From the NCBI GenBank assembly GCA_027031485.1, contig JALVQI010000126.1:1-35230 (forward strand): a stretch of 35,230 nucleotides of DNA. The letters run 5' to 3'. Under the pieces are notes generated by a model, which had not been told where the DNA came from, ran no database searches, and worked only from the letters and a program-made list of their open reading frames with translations. Within the stretch, counting starts at the first letter, position 1. Every line of letters starts with the position of its first letter. The stretch comes from Candidatus Aminicenantota bacterium. Lineage in GTDB: Bacteria; Acidobacteriota; Aminicenantia; JAMOAD01. The translations under genes and the position numbers were made by a program. Shown in pieces: positions 25,202-34,258 of the stretch.

Positions 25202-27517
25202 TTATTTATCTTTTTTTTCCTTACTCAAAATTTCTTTAAGTTTATCCCCTAAAATACTACCTTTTTTACTTTTCTTATCACTATAGACAACAGTGGTTTC
25301 CTCATCTATATGTTTTTTCTTAGATTCTACCTTAATAGCAATTTCTTCTTTCATAGCTTCCATGGCTTCCTTTTCCGCTTCTTTTAATTCCAGTTCTTCC
25401 TCTAAAATTCTCTTTGCACTCTTCTTCTTTGCAACTGCGGTTTTAACCTTTTTCTTCCTCTTCTTCTTCTCACCCGACTCTTTTTCTTCTTTTATCGGTT
25501 CGACAAATGTTGGCTTAGGTTTTTCTTTTTTCTTTGTAACAAACTTCTTCTCTTTAATAATTTTTTTCTCTGGTGCCTCTTTTTTCTTGGAAGGAGCTAC
25601 TTTTTCTATCTTCTCTTCAACTTTTTCTACTTTTTTAATCTCAACCTTTTCTACTTTTTTCTCCTTTAGAGGTTTTATTTTCTTTGCTTTTTCCTCTTTT
25701 CTTTCTTCTTTAACTTTTTTCCTTAAAGGCACCTTTTCATGAATAGGCTCAACTATACCCTTTGATTTTATCTTTTGAAGTCTTCTGGCTATTTTCTCCT
25801 TCTGCCTTTCTATATCATCTCTGGGAAGTGTCGCATCCTCTTTTTTCTGATCTTTTTTAGAAACGATCTGCTTTAAAAGTTCCTTTTCCAATTTTTCCTT
25901 TTTTTCTTTAAGTTCTTTTTCAAGTAGAGCTTTTCTCTCTTCTTCTTCCCTCTGTTTCATCTTTTCAGTATCAAGAATAAAAATTCCAGGATTTTCCTCA
26001 GAATCAAAAAATTCGCTATTTCCTACAAGAAGTTTAACTGTATCCAGTAAAGAAACATTAAAAAGAATATTTAAAAGATGAAAAGCTTTCAAATAGTGTA
26101 GCTCCTTATACTGCCCGCTTTCCTTTCCAAACTCATTAAAAATATGTCTTAAACTGGATAAAACTGTTTTTCCTTCGGTAACTTCAAAAAGTTTTTCCAA
26201 ATCTCCACTTACAATCTTAAAATATGGAAAAATACTGTAATATACAGTGGTATTTGCTTTTTCAACAAACTGTTTTTTATCTTCATTATAATCAAAAACA
26301 ACAACCTTTGACGGTTTCTTTTCCTCAATAGAATCTATATAATAAATATTTCCGTCAAATTTCAACACAAGGGAAACTCCGGGAACAATGTGATTAACCT
26401 TAAAATATTTTTTCAGTCCCAAAACATACTTTTCATAAGGGAAAACAAAGGCTTTGTAATCCTCTCCAGAATCCTTGTCTTTTATAATTATCTCTCTTTT
26501 ACTTCCTATTAAATTAAGCTCTTTTTTTGTTAATTTAAAAGCCCCGCTTATTACTTCTCTTAATAGTAATGGGTTTGTATCAATTTTTAATTTCTTCTTT
26601 GAGTTTTTAAGAAATTCTTTAGCTAAATTTTCTACTTCCTTTTTATTTTTTTCAAAATCATCAACTTTTTTGGGTTTTTTAAAAATATGCTCTCTCTTTT
26701 TAAAATTTTCAAAAAACTCCTTTAAATTCCACCTTCCCCAATTATCGTAGCTAACACAAACAAAACTCTGATGCAATGAAAGATGATAATTGATTGAAAA
26801 AAGAATCAACTCCTCGTCAATATCTTCTTTTTTATCAATTTTTAAAACATCTTCTTTTATCTCTTTTGTTAAAATGGAATCATTCCTTGCTTCAAGTTCT
26901 CTTACTATCTTCACTTCTTCCTGCGGTTTTATTTTAAAAAGCTGAGTTTTGTAAATCCAGTAATCCCCCCAATTTAAAAAATCCTTTGAATCACCTAAAA
27001 GTTTTTCAAGATTTTCCCTGATCCTTAAAAGATACTTCTCAGGTAAAGGTGGTTCATTTTCTCTGGGATCTTTTCCTTCATAAAAAGGAGCTTCCTCTCC
27101 TTCATCCCCAGCAATTGGAAATTCTATAGTTACCTTTTTCTTCTTTAGAATAGTTATTATTTTTCTAAACTCTCCCTCACCTTCATAATCAACTTCCATA
27201 AGACTGTAACCAAGAGAGGGGGAATATTTTTTATTAACGACTCTGAAAACAATTTCTCCATTGTATACAAGCTCATTATTTTTTGAAAGCCTGAATTTCT
27301 TGTTTTCAAGCTTCATGTATATCAAATCATTGATATTGTATCTATACTTTCTACCGTAAACTTTTATTTTTTGCTGCCTTAAATGTTTGGTCCTTTCAAG
27401 GCCAATATATTGAGCAAGTTCATTTATGTGAACGGGTGTCCTCTTCTCAAGAAGATAACTTTTTATATTTTTTAATTCTTCCTTTTTTATTGTTAAATCT
27501 ATAGTTTCTTTCTTCAT
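25202..27517 (-). CDS. Large Lys/Glu-rich protein of unknown function
   Basis: A 771-residue cytoplasmic-looking protein with no signal peptide. Residues about 10-40 look like a small winged-helix segment (LLEKRTPVHINELAQYIGLER), similar in style to HARE-HTH domains. Up to about residue 515 it is a mixed globular region with repeated beta-rich parts. From about 518 to the end it is a long, highly charged helical tail with short repeats such as KKVEKVEIKKVEKVEEK, like a coiled coil or disordered nucleic-acid-binding tail. It sits between carbamate kinase (one base away) and ymdB (22 bases). I do not recognise the family. A role in nucleic-acid binding or transcription is only a guess from the wHTH-like start and charged tail. 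Confidence 0.85.
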   Translation of the reverse strand: MKKETIDLTIKKEELKNIKSYLLEKRTPVHINELAQYIGLERTKHLRQQKIKVYGRKYRYNINDLIYMKLENKKFRLSKNNELVYNGEIVFRVVNKKYSPSLGYSLMEVDYEGEGEFRKIITILKKKKVTIEFPIAGDEGEEAPFYEGKDPRENEPPLPEKYLLRIRENLEKLLGDSKDFLNWGDYWIYKTQLFKIKPQEEVKIVRELEARNDSILTKEIKEDVLKIDKKEDIDEELILFSINYHLSLHQSFVCVSYDNWGRWNLKEFFENFKKREHIFKKPKKVDDFEKNKKEVENLAKEFLKNSKKKLKIDTNPLLLREVISGAFKLTKKELNLIGSKREIIIKDKDSGEDYKAFVFPYEKYVLGLKKYFKVNHIVPGVSLVLKFDGNIYYIDSIEEKKPSKVVVFDYNEDKKQFVEKANTTVYYSIFPYFKIVSGDLEKLFEVTEGKTVLSSLRHIFNEFGKESGQYKELHYLKAFHLLNILFNVSLLDTVKLLVGNSEFFDSEENPGIFILDTEKMKQREEEERKALLEKELKEKKEKLEKELLKQIVSKKDQKKEDATLPRDDIERQKEKIARRLQKIKSKGIVEPIHEKVPLRKKVKEERKEEKAKKIKPLKEKKVEKVEIKKVEKVEEKIEKVAPSKKKEAPEKKIIKEKKFVTKKKEKPKPTFVEPIKEEKESGEKKKRKKKVKTAVAKKKSAKRILEEELELKEAEKEAMEAMKEEIAIKVESKKKHIDEETTVVYSDKKSKKGSILGDKLKEILSKEKKDK

Positions 27518-27518
27518 T

Positions 27519-28469
27519 CTAACCTTCCCTTATGATTTTTGTCCCTGTTCTGTTAGCAAGAGCTCCTTTAACTTTACCGGGAGTGGTAATAATAACTTCC
27601 TTACCATCACTCTTAAGGAACTCTATGGCCGCTCTTATTTTAGGTCCCATAGAACCAGGAGGAAATTGCCCTTCTTTCAGATATTTTTCAGCTTCTTTTA
27701 TATTCATAACTTTAATCTCTTTCTGGTTTGGTTTTCCAAAGTTTACATATACCTTTTCAACACCTGTTAAAATTATAAAAAGATCGGCTTTCACCTCTCT
27801 TGCTATCAGAGAAGAGGCAAAATCTTTATCAATTACAGCTTCTATTCCTTTGATTAAACCGTTAGAGTCAATATAAACTGGTATTCCTCCCCCACCTGCG
27901 GCAATAACAATCACTCCATCATTAATCAAAGTTCTTAATGCTTTTTTGGGGACAATATCTATGGGTTTCGGGGATGGAACAACTCTTCTCCATCCCCTTC
28001 CCGAATCTTCAACCATTACCCATTTTTTTTCCTTTTTAAGAGCGGAAGCTCTGAATTCATTATAAAAAGGTCCGATAGGTTTGGTAGGCTTAAAAAAGGC
28101 AGGATCATTCTTATCAACTATTATCTGAGTTAATACGGTAGCTACTTCTTTATCCACAGACCTTTTTCTAAGTTCATTAACTACAGCCTGTTCGATCATA
28201 TACCCTATACTACCCTCTGTCATAGCATCGCAAACATCTATTGTAAAAGGCGGTATTTTATGGGAGGATTCTTCCATTTGAATTAAAAGATTACCAACCT
28301 GAGGACCATTTCCATGAACAATTATAAGGTCATAACCTTTTTCAACAATACTAACTATATCTTTGGCCGCTTTTTTGGAATTTCTTTCCTGTTCACTTTG
28401 AAGACCTCTCTCTTCATGTGAAAGAATCACATTTCCTCCAAATGCTATAACTGCCTTTTTATAAGCCAT
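27519..28469 (-). CDS. arcC: Carbamate kinase
   Basis: A 316-residue amino-acid-kinase-fold enzyme, typical length for the family. Motifs are AFGGNVILSHEE, IVHGNGPQVGNLL, VIAAGGGGIPVYID, DKDFASSLIAREVKADLFIILTGVEKVY and GSMGPKIRAAIEFL. It makes ATP from carbamoyl phosphate (or the reverse). No arginine deiminase or ornithine carbamoyltransferase gene lies next to it. Instead it follows the cyclic-diphosphoglycerate-synthetase-like GTPase by 17 bases. The source of carbamoyl phosphate is therefore unclear. Confidence 0.95.
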   Translation of the reverse strand: MAYKKAVIAFGGNVILSHEERGLQSEQERNSKKAAKDIVSIVEKGYDLIIVHGNGPQVGNLLIQMEESSHKIPPFTIDVCDAMTEGSIGYMIEQAVVNELRKRSVDKEVATVLTQIIVDKNDPAFFKPTKPIGPFYNEFRASALKKEKKWVMVEDSGRGWRRVVPSPKPIDIVPKKALRTLINDGVIVIAAGGGGIPVYIDSNGLIKGIEAVIDKDFASSLIAREVKADLFIILTGVEKVYVNFGKPNQKEIKVMNIKEAEKYLKEGQFPPGSMGPKIRAAIEFLKSDGKEVIITTPGKVKGALANRTGTKIIREG

Positions 28470-28486
28470 TTATTAACCCTGTCGAA

Positions 28487-29794
28487 TTAAAAATCTTTCA
28501 ACACATCTTCAAGAGTAGGTGTCCCAATTTCTTCTAACTCATACCTTACTCTCACGGAAGGTATCCTTATGTTTATCAATCTACCTAAATCAATCGGAGT
28601 TGCTACAATAACAAGTTCCGCGTGGGAATTGTTTATTGTATCTTCAAGCTCTTTAATCTGCTTCTCTCCGTATCCCATTGCAGGAAGTAAATTTTCAATA
28701 TGGCTATACTTTTTAAAAGTATCAACAATACTACCGACAGCATAAGGCTTGGGATCGACTAATTCGGAAGCTCCGTATTTGTATGCAGCCATTACTCCGG
28801 CGCCATACTTCATCTCTCCATGGGTTAAAGTTGGTCCGTCTTCTATGACCAATACCTTTTTACCTCTTATCATATCCCCGTTTTCAACAAACAAAGGAGA
28901 AGCAGCATCTATCACTATTGCATCAGGGTTTATCTCTCTAATATGATTCCTTACAATATTAATATTTTCCAATGATGCTGTGTCTATTTTATTAATCACA
29001 ATAACTTTAGCTCTTCTAAAATTTGTCTCTCCCGGATGATATTTTAATTCATGGCCCGGTCTGTGTGGATCTACCACAACAATTTCAAGATCCGATTTAT
29101 AAAAAGGAAAATCATTGTTTCCGCCATCCCATAAAATTATATCTGCTTCCTTCTCAGCCTCTCTTAATATTGCTTCATAATCAACACCTGCAAAAACAAC
29201 CGCTCCGTTTTTTATGTGAGGTTCATACTCCTCTCTCTCTTCTATTGTACACTCATATTTATCAAGGTCTTCAAGGGTGGCAAATCTTTGAACTTTTTGT
29301 TTTAAAAGATCACCGTATGGCATTGGATGCCTGATTACAGCTACCTTTTTAACTTTTTCTCTTAAAATGGAAACAACCCTTCTTGATGTCTGACTCTTTC
29401 CGCAGCCTGTTCTTATTGCACAGACAGATACCACAGGTTTTGAACTTTTTATCATGGTTTGATCAGGACCCAAAAGCATAAAGTTTGCTCCGGCTTTATG
29501 AACTATTGAAGCTTTATGCATTACATATTCATGAGGAACATCCGAGTAAGCGAACACAACATCATCAACTTCTTTTTCTTTAATAATATTTTCAAGGTCA
29601 TCTTCAGACAAAATAGGAATACCATTGGGATAAAGTTTTCCTGCTAACTCAGCCGGATAAGCTCTTCCGTCGATGTCAGGAATCTGTGTGGCCGTAAAAG
29701 CTACTACCTCATAATTTTCATTGTCTCTGAAGAAAACATTAAAATTATGAAAATCTCTTCCTGCAGCACCCATAATTACTACTTTTCTCTTCAT
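28487..29794 (-). CDS. Cyclic 2,3-diphosphoglycerate synthetase-like P-loop GTPase
   Basis: A 435-residue cytoplasmic protein. It has an N-terminal Rossmann-like part (about 1-118: VVIMGAAGRDFHNFNVFF), then a P-loop NTPase domain with Walker A RTGCGKSQ (128-135), LWDGGNNDFPF, and a GTPase-type NKID. This matches the family annotated as cyclic 2,3-diphosphoglycerate synthetase, whose studied members are methanogen enzymes. Bacterial relatives are widespread and of uncertain function. It heads the operon, with a strong GGAGGAG ribosome binding site. The pairing with carbamate kinase is notable. I regard the synthetase activity as unproven here. Confidence 0.85.
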   Translation of the reverse strand: MKRKVVIMGAAGRDFHNFNVFFRDNENYEVVAFTATQIPDIDGRAYPAELAGKLYPNGIPILSEDDLENIIKEKEVDDVVFAYSDVPHEYVMHKASIVHKAGANFMLLGPDQTMIKSSKPVVSVCAIRTGCGKSQTSRRVVSILREKVKKVAVIRHPMPYGDLLKQKVQRFATLEDLDKYECTIEEREEYEPHIKNGAVVFAGVDYEAILREAEKEADIILWDGGNNDFPFYKSDLEIVVVDPHRPGHELKYHPGETNFRRAKVIVINKIDTASLENINIVRNHIREINPDAIVIDAASPLFVENGDMIRGKKVLVIEDGPTLTHGEMKYGAGVMAAYKYGASELVDPKPYAVGSIVDTFKKYSHIENLLPAMGYGEKQIKELEDTINNSHAELVIVATPIDLGRLINIRIPSVRVRYELEEIGTPTLEDVLKDF

Positions 29795-29965
29795 AATAAA
29801 CTCCTCCTTTCATTATATTTCTAAAAATCAAAATTTTACTAAACTATTTATTTAAAGGAGATTTTATCAAACTTACCCTTTATTTTCAATATTTTTTCTT
29901 CTTTTTCCTTAAAATCAACCCCTCCAATTTGAATAAAAAATAGTAAAGTTGTTTTTATAAAACCA

Positions 29966-31015
29966 TTACATGGTTCTTATCAATTTATCATAAATGTCCT
30001 TATAACTTTCAGCCAGTTTTTTATAATGAAATTTGTTTAAAAAAAGATTGTAGGCTTTTTCAGAAAATTCAATCGCCTTTTCCCTATTATTCATAGCTTC
30101 TTTTATCTTCTCAGCTATTGAAAAAGGATCTTTGTTTTTTGCTAAAAAGGAAACTCCCTCAATAAGCTCGGGTATACCTCCAGCTTTGGTTGCAATAACA
30201 GGAAGTTTTAAAGCCATGGCATCTATTATAGATGAACCCAGACCCTCTAAGTGTGAAGATATGATAAAAAAATCTCCGGCATACATGAATTCAGCTATTT
30301 CTTTTACAAAACCGTGAAAAACAACATTACTAAGTTTATTGTTTTCCTTATATTTCAATAAATCTTCTCTTAATTCTCCGTCACCGGCGATGTGAACCTC
30401 AGGTACTATCCCCTTATCTTTTAAAATTTTAAGAGCTTTTAAAAGATATATGTGGCCCTTATGGTCAACAAGAGCAGCCACATTGACAAAGACAGGTGAG
30501 CTTTTAAAACCAAACATTTTTCTGCACTCCTCTTTGGTTTTGTTGACCTTAAGTTCATCAGGATCAATCCCATCATAGATAAGCAAAACATCTTTTATAC
30601 CATCATCTTTAAGAACTTCCACAATTCTCTTGGAAACTCCTACAACCAGATCTGTTCTTTCGTATTTTATTTTTGAAAATCTGTTTTTTAAGTGAAAATC
30701 AACCCTTCTTGTTGCAACACTCTTTTGTTTTGTTAATATGGAAAGCGATAAAGACCTTGAATCATGAAAGTGAACAATATCAGGTTTTACTTTTTTCAAA
30801 ATTCTAAGATATTTAAAGAAACCAAAATGAAATTCAAATTTATATTTCCATGAAAATACTTCTATCCCGAGATTTTGGAGCTTATCTTTTAGTTGTTTGT
30901 TTGAAATCAGAGCATATTGCTCAATACCCAATTCCTTTAATCCTTTGGATAAAAAATAAAGCTGTCTCTGCCCGCCTCTCCATGTTTTTCCGCTATCAAT
31001 GTGCAAAATCCTCAT
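29966..31015 (-). CDS. Glycosyltransferase, family 4-like
   Basis: A 349-residue cytoplasmic or membrane-associated GT-B enzyme. N-terminal motifs are [15 protein letters not shown] and VHFHDSRSLSLS. The C-terminal donor-binding part has HIAGDGELRE, FHGFVKEIAEFMYAGD and the E-x7-E-like SSHLEGLGSSIIDAMALKLP. It transfers a sugar from a nucleotide donor, probably in lipopolysaccharide or another surface glycan. It overlaps the preceding GT2 gene by 20 bases, so the two act together. It is the last gene of the tol-headed transcription unit. Confidence 0.93.
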   Translation of the reverse strand: MRILHIDSGKTWRGGQRQLYFLSKGLKELGIEQYALISNKQLKDKLQNLGIEVFSWKYKFEFHFGFFKYLRILKKVKPDIVHFHDSRSLSLSILTKQKSVATRRVDFHLKNRFSKIKYERTDLVVGVSKRIVEVLKDDGIKDVLLIYDGIDPDELKVNKTKEECRKMFGFKSSPVFVNVAALVDHKGHIYLLKALKILKDKGIVPEVHIAGDGELREDLLKYKENNKLSNVVFHGFVKEIAEFMYAGDFFIISSHLEGLGSSIIDAMALKLPVIATKAGGIPELIEGVSFLAKNKDPFSIAEKIKEAMNNREKAIEFSEKAYNLFLNKFHYKKLAESYKDIYDKLIRTM

Positions 31016-31775
31016 TCTTCTCTATTTCCCATAAAAATAGATATTTTAAAAACACATAATAAGATGTCAGAGATGCGATTACAAAGCCATGAAATCCGTC
31101 AAGAAAACCTAATTTGAAAAAAAAGTGTTTTAAGAATCCGAAAAAAGGATTGAAAATTAATCTGTAAAATTTAAAAGATTTCCCTTCCTCTTTCATTCTT
31201 TTGGCTGAAAGAAACGAGTACTTTCTAATTCTTTCAATGTGATCATTTAAATTCTTATATGAATAATGAATCACATCACCTTCTATTTTTTCCGAATTTC
31301 CATTAAACCTAAAACCTTCGTGAACATACTTTCCATAAAAACTACCTGAACCTTTTTTAAATAATCTGACCTTTGCATCAGGATACCAACCCGAATGATT
31401 GATAAATTTTCCAAGATAGTATGACTTTCTATTTATAATAAAACCTTCCACATCAATTTTATTTTTTTCTTTAAGTTTCTTAATACTATCAATAAGAACC
31501 TCAGATAATCTTTCATCTGCATCCATCACGAACACCCAATCTTTCTTAGCCCGGGATATGGCAAAATTCTTCTGGGTGGAATAATCAATCCAGTTATTGA
31601 AAAAAACCTTAGCGCCCATTCTTTCTGAAATTTCAACCGTTTTATCTTTAGAACCACTGTCAACTATGATTATTTCATCCGCAACAGATTTTATATTATT
31701 GAGAAGAGATTCCATATTTTCTTCCTCATCCTGAGTAATAATACAAAAACTTATTTCCATCTTTACTTTGACCAA
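30996..31775 (-). CDS. Glycosyltransferase family 2 (WaaE/KdtX-like)
   Basis: A 259-residue GT-A enzyme: [33 protein letters not shown], the metal-binding DADER (about 92) and [25 protein letters not shown]. That last region resembles WaaE/KdtX-type lipooligosaccharide core glucosyltransferases. It probably builds the lipopolysaccharide core. A hydrophobic stretch at the C-terminus may anchor it to the membrane. It overlaps tolB by 13 bases and the following GT4 gene by 20. Confidence 0.92.
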   Translation of the reverse strand: MVKVKMEISFCIITQDEEENMESLLNNIKSVADEIIIVDSGSKDKTVEISERMGAKVFFNNWIDYSTQKNFAISRAKKDWVFVMDADERLSEVLIDSIKKLKEKNKIDVEGFIINRKSYYLGKFINHSGWYPDAKVRLFKKGSGSFYGKYVHEGFRFNGNSEKIEGDVIHYSYKNLNDHIERIRKYSFLSAKRMKEEGKSFKFYRLIFNPFFGFLKHFFFKLGFLDGFHGFVIASLTSYYVFLKYLFLWEIEKNEDFAH

Positions 31776-33064
31776 TAAGGCATTGAATTAATACCTCTAT
31801 AAGTGAGCCTTTTCACTCTTAGTCCTCTATAATCCATTACATAAATCTGGGGAGTACCCCCTATTGTAGAGGAAAAGACAATGTGTCTTCCGTCAGGGCT
31901 CCAGCTTGGGTTTTCATTCCTTCCTCTTGATGTTAATTTTGTATATGCTCTGTTTCTGAAATTGTATTTATAAATATCAAACCTCCCCTCAATCCTTGAT
32001 ACAAAAAGAAGATATTCACCATCAGGACTCCATGAAGGTGAATCATTATAGGTTCCTTCAAATGTTATCCTCCTGATATTTGTTCCATCCCGATTTATAA
32101 CATAAATTTGCGGAGACCCGCTTCTATCAGAGGTCAAAGCTATCTCAGTTCCGGAAGGAGAAAGGTCAGGAGAAGAATCAACCCATCGGTTGAATGTTAC
32201 CCTTTGTGGATTATCTCCGTTCTCATCGGCAATAAAAATTTCAGCATTTCCAACCCGTGAAGAGGTGTATATAAAATATTTTCCGTCAAAACTCCACCTC
32301 CCTCCATAGTTAACACCTCCTTTTGACACTCTTTTCAGTTTTCCCTCGTAAAGATACTGAATATAAAGGTCAGGTCTTCCACTCCTGTAAGAGGTATAAG
32401 CAACTTTTGTCTTATCGGGCGAAATTGAAGGAAGAATATCTATATATTTATTATAGGTTAACCTTGTCTTATTGTATCCGTCATAATCCATCATATATAT
32501 CTCTTTGTTCCCATCCCTTGATGAAACAAATACTATTTTTGAAGAAAACACAGGTTTTTCCCCGAAATTTATCATCATCTGATCCGCTACCCTGTGAGCT
32601 ATCAACCTTTCACTCCCCTTCTTACCTCTGAAAGCTTTACCAAAAATCATTCTCTGGGTTTTTATATCATAAACCTTTATTCCGTAAACAATTTCACCTT
32701 CTTCATCTTTTGAAACCTCTGTTACAATCAGTATTTTAGCCCCTATGGATTCCCAATCCTTAAAAAATATTTGCTCGGGATTCAGTGGTCTTATATAGGA
32801 GTAAAAGCCATCAGGAACTCTGCTAAAAACCAGAGAAAAATCCAGATCCGCTTTAAACACTCCCATTATATAATTTCCCATCTTTATGATTTCTTTATCA
32901 TCGGTTTTAAATACTGGCTTGGGAATTGCAACACTTATGGCAGGCACACCTTTTTCTATGGTTATTCCTATCTTCCCCCGAGCAAAAAGATTATTTAAAT
33001 TCAAAAAAACAAGTAAAACAAATACAATAATAAAAGACCTTTTAATTAATTTTATCTTTTTCAT
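31763..33064 (-). CDS. tolB: Tol-Pal system protein TolB
   Basis: A 433-residue periplasmic protein with a signal peptide (1 to about 28). The N-terminal domain (about 30-165) is followed by a six-bladed beta-propeller with repeated blocks of the type [27 protein letters not shown] and [15 protein letters not shown]. It links the Tol complex to Pal and peptidoglycan at the outer membrane during division. It overlaps the TolA/TonB-like gene by four bases. Pal is not encoded downstream, where two glycosyltransferases follow instead. Confidence 0.96.
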   Translation of the reverse strand: MKKIKLIKRSFIIVFVLLVFLNLNNLFARGKIGITIEKGVPAISVAIPKPVFKTDDKEIIKMGNYIMGVFKADLDFSLVFSRVPDGFYSYIRPLNPEQIFFKDWESIGAKILIVTEVSKDEEGEIVYGIKVYDIKTQRMIFGKAFRGKKGSERLIAHRVADQMMINFGEKPVFSSKIVFVSSRDGNKEIYMMDYDGYNKTRLTYNKYIDILPSISPDKTKVAYTSYRSGRPDLYIQYLYEGKLKRVSKGGVNYGGRWSFDGKYFIYTSSRVGNAEIFIADENGDNPQRVTFNRWVDSSPDLSPSGTEIALTSDRSGSPQIYVINRDGTNIRRITFEGTYNDSPSWSPDGEYLLFVSRIEGRFDIYKYNFRNRAYTKLTSRGRNENPSWSPDGRHIVFSSTIGGTPQIYVMDYRGLRVKRLTYRGINSMPYWSK

Positions 33065-33837
33065 TTCTTTCCTCCATAAACAAATTGTATAAACACCGTT
33101 AAATCCTTACCTCCGTATGTAGCAGGTAACGGAGGTAGTGGTATTGAATATTTGACCGCTCTGAGAGCAGATGTATCAAGAGCGTTTATTCCGGAACTTT
33201 TTTCAATATTTATGTCTACAACTCTTCCGTTTTTTAAAATTCTAAAACTCACCACTACAATAATTTTATCTGAGAATCTTAATCCCACTGAACCCGTTAT
33301 CCAATTTGATGCTATTCTATTCTTAATAAGTTCTATATAATAAGCATAGGGAAACTTTCCCAACAATGGAGATCCTCCGCTACCCTCTCCCAGACCGAAA
33401 CCAACCCCGGTGCTATTGTCAGAACTCTTCTTTTTTTTATAATTTTTAAAAACCTCCTCAAGAGGAGATCTTACAATTTTTTTCTTTTTAAGTTTCACCC
33501 TCTTTTTTCTGTTTATTTTTCTTCTTTTTTTTACCTTTTTAACAGGTTTTGAGTATGTTAAAGAGCTTTTCTTTTTTATCTTGGAACTTTCGGCTTTTAA
33601 TTCTTTCATAGATGCTTTCTTTGTCACTGTTTTTTGCTTCACAACTTTTTTAGAGTTGCTTTTTTGAGGAGGGGTTCCTCCTCCTCCAAAATTCATCATA
33701 TCCACATAATAAACAGTTTTTTTTGATTTTGTTGAACTGAATGGTTTTTTTATAATAATTCCGAAGATAAGAGTATGAAAAATTATAGATACTGCAATTG
33801 CTAATTTAAAAGCCTTATCTCCCCTTGAAGAGTTCAT
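33061..33837 (-). CDS. TolA/TonB-like energy-transducing protein
   Basis: A 258-residue protein with one N-terminal membrane helix (about 13-29: [17 protein letters not shown]). A Lys/Pro/Ser-rich periplasm-spanning region includes the strongly basic [18 protein letters not shown]. The C-terminal TonB/TolA domain begins about residue 165 ([16 protein letters not shown]...[23 protein letters not shown]...LDTSALRAV). It couples TolQR proton-driven motion to the outer membrane. By position in the tol operon it is TolA, but the C-terminal domain has the TonB-family look, so it may also serve the TonB-dependent receptor. It overlaps tolR by four bases. Confidence 0.88.
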   Translation of the reverse strand: MNSSRGDKAFKLAIAVSIIFHTLIFGIIIKKPFSSTKSKKTVYYVDMMNFGGGGTPPQKSNSKKVVKQKTVTKKASMKELKAESSKIKKKSSLTYSKPVKKVKKRRKINRKKRVKLKKKKIVRSPLEEVFKNYKKKKSSDNSTGVGFGLGEGSGGSPLLGKFPYAYYIELIKNRIASNWITGSVGLRFSDKIIVVVSFRILKNGRVVDINIEKSSGINALDTSALRAVKYSIPLPPLPATYGGKDLTVFIQFVYGGKK

Positions 33838-34256
33838 CTTTTTCTCTTTTTAGGTTTAACCACAATCCCTACCTTTTCTATTCCTGCCTTTTTAATAACA
33901 TCCAATACATGTACTACATAACCGTAGGGAACTGATGAATCTGCCTCTAAAAAAATTACTTTTTTCTTTCTATTTGAAAAAATATTCATCAATGTATCTT
34001 TCAAAAGATTAATATTTACATTTGTCTTATTAACATAGATATATTTATCTTTTGTAATTGACACTACAATATCATTTATCTTCTTTATCTCCTTTGCCTC
34101 TGCTTTTGGAAGATTCACTTTCATTCCGGATTTCATCATGGGAGCTGTTATCATAAAGATAATTAAGAGGACAAGCATAACATCAACAAGTGGAGTTACA
34201 TTTATGTTAGACAATGCTTTCTCATCCCTATTATTTCTAAAGCTAACTTTTCTCAT
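33834..34256 (-). CDS. tolR: TolR/ExbD biopolymer-transport protein
   Basis: A 140-residue protein with a single N-terminal membrane helix containing the proton-path Asp25 in NVTPLVDVMLVLLIIFMI. A periplasmic domain ends with VPYGYVVHVLDVIKKAGIEKVGIV, as in the ExbD/TolR family. It forms the proton-driven motor with TolQ. The gene lies two bases from tolQ and overlaps the TolA/TonB-like gene. Confidence 0.94.
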   Translation of the reverse strand: MRKVSFRNNRDEKALSNINVTPLVDVMLVLLIIFMITAPMMKSGMKVNLPKAEAKEIKKINDIVVSITKDKYIYVNKTNVNINLLKDTLMNIFSNRKKKVIFLEADSSVPYGYVVHVLDVIKKAGIEKVGIVVKPKKRKR

Positions 34257-34258
34257 AA

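Noticed and set aside
25293-25742. Plus-strand open frame rich in Ser/Phe opposite the Lys/Glu-rich protein
   Set aside because: It is the mirror of the AAG/GAA-rich repeats on the other strand, with no promoter or ribosome binding site.
29848-29962. Minus-strand open stretch between the GT4 and GTPase genes with a protein-like Lys/Glu-rich translation
   Set aside because: No ATG, GTG or TTG start with a ribosome binding site in frame. A+T-rich non-coding DNA easily gives Lys/Glu/Ile-rich translations.
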